From: an uncultured Oscillospiraceae bacterium
GTDB taxonomy: Bacteria; Bacillota; Clostridia; Oscillospirales; Ruminococcaceae
Direction of reading: 5' to 3'
Assembly (NCBI GenBank): GCA_900543295.1
Contig: UQQY01000010.1
Span: 1-25,869 of the forward strand
DNA: 25,869 nt
Made by a program: the position numbers and the translations under genes. The notes below the pieces were generated by a model. That model saw only the letters and a list, made by a program, of their open reading frames with translations. It was not told where the DNA came from and made no database searches. Within the stretch, counting starts at the first letter, position 1. The number at the start of each line of letters is the position of its first letter. Shown one piece after another: positions 16,301 through 21,679 of this stretch.

Positions 16301-16901
16301 GACGGTTACGGAAATAGCAAAGCGCCGTCAAGGCGAGGAAGGGCAGACGCTTGCTGTAAGGCCGCGCTTTCTGGCGCCGAAGGGACTTACGCCGGCGCAG
16401 CGCGGAACGGTTCTGCATACCTTTATGCAGACGGCGGATCATGATGCCGCATGCGTTGATCTGGAAAAGGAGATCGCGCGCCTTGTCCAAAAGCGATATT
16501 TGACAGAGGAAGAGGCAGATTCTCTAAACCGGAAGAAAATTATCGCTTTTTATCGTTCTTCGCTTTATAAGCGGATGTGTAAAAGTGAAAAGGTACTGCG
16601 CGAGTACCCGTTTTTATATGAAATTCCAGCTTCCGAGCTGAAAACAGAAGCTGGAAATGCATTACCGGACGAGAGAATATTGTTGCAGGGCATTGCGGAC
16701 TGTCTTTTGTTTGAGAGCGGCGGAATTGTGATTGTGGACTATAAAACGGATTATGTTGAGGAGGAAGCGGTACTGGCAAGACGCTATTACGATCAGCTTC
16801 GCATTTACCGCGATGTGATCGCAAAGGCGTTTGACCAGCCTGTGAAGGCGTGTCTCTTATATTCGCTGCATCTGGAAAAGGAGATTGAGCTGGTGTTTTA
16901 A
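13347..16901 (+). CDS. addA: ATP-dependent helicase/nuclease subunit A (AddA)
   Basis: AddA is the motor 3'-5' superfamily 1 helicase and 3'-strand nuclease of AddAB. The 1184-residue protein has an N-terminal Q-motif (FTENQCAAID), Walker A AAAGSGKT at 25-32, motif Ia VTFTTAAAEEMRRR, Walker B VDECQD (D404-E405), motif III GDVKQSIYRFRQA, motif IV region LDQNFRSR, the motif V region ILSIHASKGLEFP, motif VI LYVAMTRAKEKL, and the C-terminal RecB-like nuclease IVDYKTD with D1131-Y-K1133. ATG 13347 is preferred over the longer frame (to 13269) because it follows GGAGGAGG at 6-7 nt and begins the conserved Q-motif directly. No terminator follows, so some readthrough into the next gene is possible. 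Confidence 0.97.
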   Translation: MAEVQFTENQCAAIDAQGGAVLVSAAAGSGKTAVLSERAVRLLTGDDPVSADRLIIVTFTTAAAEEMRRRIAQKLAERIAENPQDEWLRTQQLLLPRARISTIHSLCANLVRTHFEKLGLPGEMRIADDAELNVLLNETVSDVFDRHYESEDTAFHSLFAYFCGSGSDKRLSELVIRVYRYIRSFAFPLLWLDRAEKLLCTDTPERETVWMQRMFSHWEQAFCYARSLLLQGINEMMGSDLADKYGPAFAEDVRFMDLLCLAAQKKDADSIAQALDGFVKPRLAAVRKPEDPALQQRLKELRKKAYDIAEKETERFFDKGNTSFPDQRHCADRQYTTPVVQTLFTLVREVDALLYEKKAERGVLDFSDLEHMTVRLLAEPVDGKAVPTPLAQELAKDCAEIMVDECQDISEVQDTIFRMLSREEKNLFMVGDVKQSIYRFRQAMPELFVSRRGRYTPYAGKMEANGVSIVLDQNFRSRREVCDIVNTVFSQIMTKEAGDIDYTRSDYLVPGLAYQETDGMEPELCIVDCSESEEDDRTGMEREASFIAARIRRMVEEKFPVTEKGESRPCRFSDFAVLLRSTKNKSEIYADAMRRRGVPCLAAVADSFLDAYEIAVMRNLLRVVDNPMLDVALVSVMMSPVGAFSADDVTRIRLAGGKEQALWIALCGDTENEKSRNFVGLIDALRRASAVQRVSELVRLAYEKTAFCSLVYALGEGEKKEANLKRLLRAAEQYEQYGTEGLSGFLRHLDRAEETGASFEGGANPLSANADSVRILSIHASKGLEFPICVIADCSKPFNMQDLNGEVQMNASLGFALKNIDRDALKSYAGLPFSAIRLQNKREMLAEEMRVLYVAMTRAKEKLLFVMSTASIEKKLNRAAVLTVGTKPSPYEALSANSYADWLLSVFLRLPSCAALRSYVTAGELPYAESDTAVQVNVYQAEQTNEDVKVRELCAEEDAAFSAILRDRMDYIYPNELRTKLPAKVTVTEIAKRRQGEEGQTLAVRPRFLAPKGLTPAQRGTVLHTFMQTADHDAACVDLEKEIARLVQKRYLTEEEADSLNRKKIIAFYRSSLYKRMCKSEKVLREYPFLYEIPASELKTEAGNALPDERILLQGIADCLLFESGGIVIVDYKTDYVEEEAVLARRYYDQLRIYRDVIAKAFDQPVKACLLYSLHLEKEIELVF

Positions 16902-16918
16902 AATGGGTAAAAAAAGGA

Positions 16919-16946
16919 TTGACATTTAGGCAGGATGCGATATAAT
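16919..16946 (+). promoter_or_regulatory. Near-consensus sigma-A promoter of the GH38 gene
   Basis: TTGACA (16919-16924) and TATAAT (16941-16946), both perfect consensus, are separated by 16 nt. The predicted start is near 16953. A promoter this strong is usually held down by a repressor, and a palindrome lies on the start site. Confidence 0.9.
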
Positions 16947-16956
16947 AAACCCAAGA

Positions 16957-16970
16957 AATGTATTTACATT
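16957..16970. promoter_or_regulatory. Palindrome AATGTATTTACATT just downstream of the GH38 promoter (candidate operator)
   Basis: Perfect 6-bp arms AATGTA/TACATT flank two central bases and start about 4 nt after the predicted transcription start. Its core TGTATTTACA (16959-16968) differs by one base from the arm TGTATTGACA of the repeat in front of the OPA transporter, which may be chance. Confidence 0.5.
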
Positions 16971-17012
16971 ATTCTCTGAGAAAACGCATCACTTGAACAG
17001 GAGAACATGTCT

Positions 17013-19358
17013 ATGAAACCGTTTAAGGTATTTTTGATTCTTCACAGTCATATCGACATCGGCTATACGGAACGCCAGGAGAAGATGGCTGTTTATCAGG
17101 CAGATTTCATCAGGCAGGCCGTAGACTTCGCGCTTTCCAGCCGTCAATCGGTACGGGATCCCCGCAGCAAATTTAAATTTACCGCCGAAGGATTCTGGGC
17201 GGTGGAACAATACCTGAAACGCTATGGCGGGGAAGGCCGAAAAAGACTGATCGAGGCGGTGAAAAGCGGTTATTTTGAGCTGACCGGCGGCTATTTCCAT
17301 ATGGCGGAGCTTCTCGACTACCGCAATCTTTCGCATTCTCTGGATTATGCTTCGGACTTTATCAGGGAAAACGGATTGGCGCCGGTGGACGTTGCCATGT
17401 CGTGCGACGTCAACGGCTTTTCCTGGGGGTTTGCAGACGCATTGTCTGAGCACGGGATCCGCTTCCTCTCTACCAACATCAATACGCATCACGGCGGCGC
17501 TCCGTTTTTAAAGCCCCTTGTGCCGTTTTGGTGGGAGAGTCCGAAGGGTGAAAAGATTTTGGTCTGGAACGGCCTTACCTATCACCGTGCAAATTCGCTT
17601 GGCCTGATACCCGATGTAGCGCCGGGCGGAAATCTTGGCGTACCGGGGATGAAGCCGGTAGAAGAGCCTTTCATTAAAATTGAAAACAGCGATTATGCGT
17701 TTATGCAGGTCAGCAACATGATCCGCGTACTCAGAGAATCGGGATATACCTATGACTTTGTTCCGGTTATGGGCTCCGGCCTTTATACGGACAACAGTCC
17801 GGTCGGCGATGCCCATTGCGATCTGATCGCCGAATTCAATGAGAAGCATAGCGATGAAATCGAGATTGAAACGGTGACGCTGAAGGAATTTTTCCGCTAT
17901 CTCATGAGCAGAGGCGAAGAGTTTCCGGTTTATTCCGGCGATTGGAACGACTGGTGGACGGACGGCGTCCTTTCTACTCCGAACGAAACCCGGCTGTTCC
18001 GCAATGCACAGCGCAACGAGTCCCTGATCTGCAAGCTGGATCCCGAGATGTCTGTTGTGACGCCGGAGGAACATGAGGCAATCCGCAACAAGCTGATCCT
18101 GTATGCAGAGCATACGTGGGGTCATTCGAGCTCGTATAACAGTCCGTATCATCTTCTTGTCACACAGCTCGATCTGAGAAAAGCAAAACTGGCGATTGAC
18201 GCAGACGTAATGGCATGCGCGGCGCTGGACCGCGTTTCCAGCGCGCTGGGAGAAGGGGAGTTTACGTGCCGCCGTCCGTTCGTCTATTATGCAGTCAATC
18301 CGCATCCTTTTGAGAAGTGCGATGTTGTATATCTTCCGACCGATTTTTGGGAGGACGAAAAGTTTTTCGGGCGCGGTTTCCGCGTTGAAGATGAAGAGGG
18401 CAATATTCTTCCGTCGCAGCGCACCTATACGCTGCGCGGTTCAATGATCGCATGTCGGATTCGGATGAAGCCAAATAAGAGAAAGACGCTGCGTTTGGTC
18501 TTTTCGCCGGATATTCCGCAGAAGAACACGATTGTGAATCGAATGATCGAAAAGCAGGGTACGTTTGAAAACGAGAGCTACCAAGTTCAATATGGATCGC
18601 GCGGAATCACGTCGATTGTGTGCAGAGCGACCGGAGAGGAGCTGCTGGATCAATCGGCGCCCGCCCTGGGCGCGCCGGTATATCAGGTTTTTCCGGGAGG
18701 AAAGCGTGATGACGCTGCCGGATTCGGATACAGCGCACGAACCAAGCCGAATATGGAGATTCATCAGCCGGCGCTTCTTTCATTTGAATTGGTGGAAGAG
18801 GGAGAGGTGCTGACGCATTTTAAAGCAGTGTATCGGATCAAAGGCGCGGCAGAAGCGAGTTCGCATTATTATTTGTATCGAGGGCTTCCAAAGATCATGG
18901 TCACTGCTGAAATCGCCAAAGAGCTGGTTCGTGATCCGGAGGGAATGTATCTTTCTCTTCCATTTGATGCGGAAGGCGGAGAATGGTATCTGGATAAGGC
19001 TGGTGCGTTCTTTAAGCCGGGCGAACAGCTTCCGGGCGGGTGCTGCGACTATTATGCGGTAAACCGGGGCGTGGTTTTGTCCGGAGCACGGACAGGTATT
19101 GTAATCAATACGTTGGATACGCCGCTTGTGATGATTAACAGGCTGAAATTGTGGGACTATACTCGTGACGCGGATGTTCGCGGTCCGATCTATTCCTGGC
19201 TGTGCAACAATAAGTGGGAAACCAATTTTCGCACACAATGCGCAGGATATTTTGAGTCAAGATATATCATTGAGATCAGCCCAGATGCGAGCTGTGCAGA
19301 GAATGGATTGGCTGTGCTGGAGTCCAACGAACACGATATTCTGATTGCCCGCGGCTGA
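17013..19358 (+). CDS. Glycoside hydrolase family 38-like (alpha-mannosidase-like) protein
   Basis: This 781-residue protein has no signal peptide, so it probably hydrolyses alpha-linked sugars after uptake, in the cytosol. The GH38 N-terminal domain shows HSHIDIGYT with candidate zinc ligands H13 and D15 (the second His and the Asp of the HSHxD motif), MSCDVNGFSWGFADAL with candidate nucleophile D132, and AEHTWGHSSSYNSPYH (366-381), where H367 fits the third zinc-binding region. A beta-rich C-terminal half follows (from about 430). The motifs deviate from classical GH38 (HSHNDPGW, DPFGHS), so it is a divergent member and its substrate is not predictable. I chose ATG 17013 because CAGGAG lies 9 nt upstream; ATG 17007 (two residues longer) would leave only 3 nt. 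It is a single gene with its own promoter and operator-like palindrome. Confidence 0.85.
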   Translation: MKPFKVFLILHSHIDIGYTERQEKMAVYQADFIRQAVDFALSSRQSVRDPRSKFKFTAEGFWAVEQYLKRYGGEGRKRLIEAVKSGYFELTGGYFHMAELLDYRNLSHSLDYASDFIRENGLAPVDVAMSCDVNGFSWGFADALSEHGIRFLSTNINTHHGGAPFLKPLVPFWWESPKGEKILVWNGLTYHRANSLGLIPDVAPGGNLGVPGMKPVEEPFIKIENSDYAFMQVSNMIRVLRESGYTYDFVPVMGSGLYTDNSPVGDAHCDLIAEFNEKHSDEIEIETVTLKEFFRYLMSRGEEFPVYSGDWNDWWTDGVLSTPNETRLFRNAQRNESLICKLDPEMSVVTPEEHEAIRNKLILYAEHTWGHSSSYNSPYHLLVTQLDLRKAKLAIDADVMACAALDRVSSALGEGEFTCRRPFVYYAVNPHPFEKCDVVYLPTDFWEDEKFFGRGFRVEDEEGNILPSQRTYTLRGSMIACRIRMKPNKRKTLRLVFSPDIPQKNTIVNRMIEKQGTFENESYQVQYGSRGITSIVCRATGEELLDQSAPALGAPVYQVFPGGKRDDAAGFGYSARTKPNMEIHQPALLSFELVEEGEVLTHFKAVYRIKGAAEASSHYYLYRGLPKIMVTAEIAKELVRDPEGMYLSLPFDAEGGEWYLDKAGAFFKPGEQLPGGCCDYYAVNRGVVLSGARTGIVINTLDTPLVMINRLKLWDYTRDADVRGPIYSWLCNNKWETNFRTQCAGYFESRYIIEISPDASCAENGLAVLESNEHDILIARG

Positions 19359-19395
19359 ATTCTGCAATACGCCGGATTTTTTATCAGAAAAGTGC

Positions 19396-19424
19396 TTGCT
19401 TTTTTCTGCGTTTTGCCTTATAAT
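19396..19424 (+). promoter_or_regulatory. tRNA-Leu promoter
   Basis: TTGCTT (19396-19401), 17 nt, then TATAAT (19419-19424). The tRNA begins 20 nt after the -10 box. Confidence 0.85.
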
Positions 19425-19444
19425 ATCATATCGGTACACCAAAT

Positions 19445-19531
19445 GCCGGTGTGATGGAATTGGCAGACGTAGTGGACTCAAAATCCACCGGTGGCGACAC
19501 CGTGCCGGTTCGAGTCCGGCCACCGGCACCA
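19445..19531 (+). tRNA. tRNA-Leu (anticodon CAA)
   Basis: The 87-nt gene folds as a class II tRNA: acceptor GCCGGTG pairs with CACCGGC, the D-arm contains TGGCAGACG, the anticodon stem GTGGA/TCCAC encloses loop CTCAAAA giving anticodon CAA (reads UUG), a long variable arm GGTGGCGACACC follows, and the T-arm is CCGGTTCGAGTCCGG. The CCA end is encoded (19529-19531). Confidence 0.98.
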
Positions 19532-19572
19532 AAACAAAAATCCGTTCTCGTGAGAGGGCGGATTTTTGTTTT
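19531..19572. terminator. Terminator of the tRNA-Leu gene
   Basis: AAAACAAAAATCCG (19531-19544) pairs perfectly with CGGATTTTTGTTTT (19559-19572) across a 14-nt loop. It begins at the last base of the tRNA and is flanked by T-runs, so the primary transcript ends immediately after the tRNA. Confidence 0.9.
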
Positions 19573-19642
19573 GAATTCTTCATTTTTTATTATTCAATAT
19601 TAAATGAAATGAACGGATTTTTAAACCAGGAATGAATAATGA

Positions 19643-20012
19643 ATCCGCTTCGCTAAAGTCGCGCTTCGCCTTTGCTGTTCGCTTGTAAATGCGCTCACGC
19701 CGACCGTAATAACCGCTGCTGCGAATATGTATGTTTACATTAACGTGGCTCCTGACGCAGGCTGCCGCATCAAGACCGATTCCGTTACTTATAGCGGCCA
19801 AAAGGCGAAATATAATAATTGGTCTAAAAATTTCTCTTTTAAAATGCCGGATGAGGACGTTGGAGAGTTTGAAAAGATTCCGGTGGATCGCATCACCATC
19901 GCAAACACAGCAAAAAGATCACAGAGTAATACAAAACCAATTGAAGGAAGATAAATTTCAATATCAGTTAATATTTGGAGAATACGAAGGCTCTTTTAAG
20001 GGTAGCAAGTAA
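19643..20012 (+). pseudogene. Degenerate coding fragments (possible surface-repeat remnant)
   Basis: No start with a ribosome binding site opens this stretch. One frame (19643-19954) reads through VITAAANMYVYINVAPDAG, then CRIKTDSVTYSGQ and NFSFKMPDEDV. This loosely resembles the beta-strand repeats of bacterial surface proteins, where a 'V.PDAGY.I.SVT' strand is followed by '..FTMP..DV'. A different frame then gives a plausible protein tail, QLKEDKFQYQLIFGEYEGSF ending at TAA 20010-20012. A frameshift joining two old fragments would explain this. The rest of 19573-20158 contains only hairpins and no intact gene. The family resemblance is weak, and the region may be noncoding. Confidence 0.28.
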
Positions 20013-20015
20013 CAA

Positions 20016-20081
20016 ACTCTTGCAAGAGTCAGACCATATAAGCCATTGCAATGGCTGCCAGTAACAGCGGGTTATATCCGC
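20016..20081. repeat. Cluster of three short stem-loops, two with identical TGCA loops
   Basis: ACTCT-TGCA-AGAGT (20016-20029), AGCCAT-TGCA-ATGGCT (20041-20056) and GCGG-GTTATAT-CCGC (20067-20081) follow one another within 66 nt. The first two are complete DNA palindromes of 14 and 16 bp with self-complementary TGCA loops. They lie beyond the metA terminator and after the degenerate coding fragments. Function is unknown; a REP-like element, a mobile-element end or a small RNA are possible. Confidence 0.55.
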
Positions 20082-20085
20082 ATAA

Positions 20086-20110
20086 GAAAAACCGCCGGCC
20101 ATGCCGGCGG
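20086..20110 (-). terminator. Intrinsic terminator of metA
   Basis: CCGCCGGC (20092-20099) pairs with GCCGGCGG (20103-20110) across a 3-nt loop. On the minus strand the stem is followed by GGTTTTTCTT-like sequence, giving the U-tract. It lies about 50 nt after the metA stop. Confidence 0.82.
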
Positions 20111-20158
20111 ATATTTATTGTTGTATAAGGAAGAGATTTAGGAAGGGATCGGTCCTTC

Positions 20159-21115
20159 TCACTCTTCTACGGTATGGCCGCCCGATACGGGGATTGTTTC
20201 CGGGCGGCTGCCGATTTCATAGGGTGTGGTTTGATATACAAAATAATTGAGCCAGTTTGTATAGAGCAGATGACCATGGGAACGCCAGGTATTGCGCGGC
20301 GTTTTTGACGGGTCGTCGTCAGGATAATAATGAGAGGGGATATGCGGATGGAGACCTTTTTCCATATCGCGCTGATATTCAAGCCCGATCGTCTCCGCAT
20401 CGTATTCGGAATGACCGGTGACAAAAAACTGAAGGCCGTCGCGGTCCCCAACGATATGAACGCCCGCCTCATCGGAGACAGACATGATTTTCAGTTCCGG
20501 CACTTTTTCAATATCCTCAGCGCGCACCTCAGTGTGGCGGGAGTGCGGAATCTGATAAATGTCGTCAAAGCCGCGGAACAGCCGTGATTTCGGAGTAAGC
20601 GCCCGATGCGCAAAAATGCCGGAGAGCTTTTCTGCGAGCGGATATTTCGGAATACCGTAGTGATAGTACAGCGCTGCCTGCGCTGCCCAGCATATGTGGA
20701 AGGTGGACTGCACATTGGTTTTGGTCCACTCCATAATGCGGCAAAGCTCCTCCCAGTATTCCACGTCTTCAAAGGCCAGATGCTCGACCGGCGCGCCGGT
20801 AATAATCATACCGTCGTAAAATCTGTCCTTGATGTCGTCAAAGGTCTGATAAAACGTTAACAGATGATCCTCCGGCGTATGTGCAGAGACGTGGCTTTTT
20901 GTCTGAAGAAGATCAATTTCAGTTTGAAGCGGCGTATTGGCAAGACAGCGCAGAATCTGCGTCTCCGTTACAATTTTGGTCGGCATGAGATTTAAAATAC
21001 AAATTTTAAGCGGCCGGATATCCTGATGCAGGGCACGATACTCTGTCATGACGAAAATGTGCTCTTTTTCCAATACGGCGCGCGCCGGAAGGCTGTCTGA
21101 AATTTTGATCGGCAT
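20159..21115 (-). CDS. metA: Homoserine O-acyltransferase MetA (predicted acetyl-CoA specific)
   Basis: MetA acylates L-homoserine at the first committed step of methionine synthesis in the cytosol. The 318-residue protein has the catalytic cysteine C142 in HICWAAQAALYYHYGIP, and the His/Glu pair H235 and E237 in VTGHSEYDAETI. Position 111 is glutamate in TGAPVEHLAFEDVEYW; work on Bacillus cereus MetA showed that Glu here favours acetyl-CoA while Gly favours succinyl-CoA, so it is probably a homoserine O-acetyltransferase despite the family name. The start at 21115 has GGAGGA 7 nt upstream and matches the conserved MPIKI beginning; the longer frame to 21241 runs into the leader region. It is a single gene behind a methionine T-box. 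Confidence 0.95.
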   Translation of the reverse strand: MPIKISDSLPARAVLEKEHIFVMTEYRALHQDIRPLKICILNLMPTKIVTETQILRCLANTPLQTEIDLLQTKSHVSAHTPEDHLLTFYQTFDDIKDRFYDGMIITGAPVEHLAFEDVEYWEELCRIMEWTKTNVQSTFHICWAAQAALYYHYGIPKYPLAEKLSGIFAHRALTPKSRLFRGFDDIYQIPHSRHTEVRAEDIEKVPELKIMSVSDEAGVHIVGDRDGLQFFVTGHSEYDAETIGLEYQRDMEKGLHPHIPSHYYPDDDPSKTPRNTWRSHGHLLYTNWLNYFVYQTTPYEIGSRPETIPVSGGHTVEE

Positions 21116-21185
21116 AAAGCGGTCCTCCATCCTGTTTGAAATTTTCGAATAAAAAATAGCCGCAGAGAAGCGAAGGTTATTTTTC

Positions 21186-21247
21186 GGCCATGTGCCCCGA
21201 CGAGGGGCACGGCCATTAAAATCGTTTTTATTGCGAAGCAATAAAAA
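21186..21247 (-). other. Hairpin-rich spacer between the T-box terminator and metA
   Basis: Two stable hairpins lie here. GGCC-AT-GTGCCCC (21186-21198) pairs with GGGGCAC-GGCC (21204-21214) with a 2-nt bulge, and TTTTTATTGC (21225-21234) pairs perfectly with GCAATAAAAA (21238-21247) across GAA, sharing the U-tract of the T-box terminator. Neither is needed for a standard T-box. It could be a small inserted repeat or an mRNA-stabilising 5' structure. Confidence 0.5.
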
Positions 21248-21520
21248 AGCCCGTCTTCTCTACAGATTCTGTATCAGAAGACGAGCTGATCCCGTGTTAC
21301 CACTTCTTTTTACGTTTTGCTCGCGCAAAACGCCTCTGCCGGTACCGATTGATACCGTTTTCCTATAACGGGAAATCCCGTCGCAGCCTATCGGAAAAGC
21401 CTTTCCGTTCGGTGCGCCACTCCAGAGCCATGTTCTGTATATCCGCTCCGCGCCCTTTCACCTGCCGGACGCTCTCTGCCGTTCTGCCGGTATACATACT
21501 CTCTCTTTCTTAGTGTTTGT
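21243..21520 (-). promoter_or_regulatory. Methionine T-box leader of metA
   Basis: On the minus strand the leader has a Stem I whose specifier loop is formed by the 5' GAGUAU (AGUA motif) side and the 3' side GAAC-AUG-G; the specifier codon AUG (21431-21429) reads Met. The T-box sequence GAAGUGGUAACACGGG is at 21306-21291; its UGGU can pair with the ACCA end of uncharged tRNA. The terminator follows: GCTCGTCTTCT (21286-21276) pairs with AGAAGACGGGC (21259-21249) before six U. Uncharged tRNA-Met would favour the antiterminator and turn on metA. Confidence 0.92.
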
Positions 21521-21526
21521 TTATAT

Positions 21527-21555
21527 ATCATAACAGAAAGCAGACTGTTCGTCAA
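21527..21555 (-). promoter_or_regulatory. Sigma-A promoter of the metA T-box transcript
   Basis: On the minus strand TTGACG (21555-21550), 17 nt, TATGAT (21532-21527). The predicted start is near 21520, matching the beginning of the T-box fold. Confidence 0.88.
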
Positions 21556-21572
21556 GCAGAAGTATGCTGCCG

Positions 21573-21600
21573 AATAATTTGTTAAATAATTTGACAAATT
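21573..21600. promoter_or_regulatory. Operator-like repeats between metA and the ROK gene
   Basis: AATAATTTG occurs twice 12 bp apart (21573-21581, 21585-21593), and AATTTGT (21576-21582) forms an inverted repeat with ACAAATT (21594-21600), 25 bp overall. The size and TTTGTT...ACAAA character recall the operators of ROK regulators such as XylR. It lies about 13 bp before the -35 box of the ROK gene, so autoregulation is plausible. Confidence 0.45.
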
Positions 21601-21612
21601 TCAATTTAGGGC

Positions 21613-21641
21613 TTTTCAAAATCATGAAAGTATGATAAAAT
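21613..21641 (+). promoter_or_regulatory. Probable promoter of the ROK regulator gene
   Basis: TTTTCA (21613-21618), 17 nt, TAAAAT (21636-21641). Each box is moderate. The predicted start is near 21648, about 30 nt before ATG 21680. Confidence 0.6.
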
Positions 21642-21679
21642 GCATTTGATGAATACTTTTATAAAAGTGGTGAGAAAGG

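Noticed and set aside
19345..19635. Open frames crossing tRNA-Leu on both strands
   Set aside because: They read through the tRNA and its terminator and have no ribosome binding site.
20016..20110. IS200/IS605 end or diversity-generating retroelement hairpin
   Set aside because: Hairpins are present but no transposase, reverse transcriptase, template/variable repeat or second end is in the window.
19573..20158. Phage or island integration site at tRNA-Leu
   Set aside because: No integrase and no duplicate of the tRNA 3' end were found, so only a decayed remnant can be suggested.
21388..21597. 69-codon minus-strand frame in the metA leader
   Set aside because: It covers the T-box promoter and Stem I, so it is a chance frame in a structured RNA.
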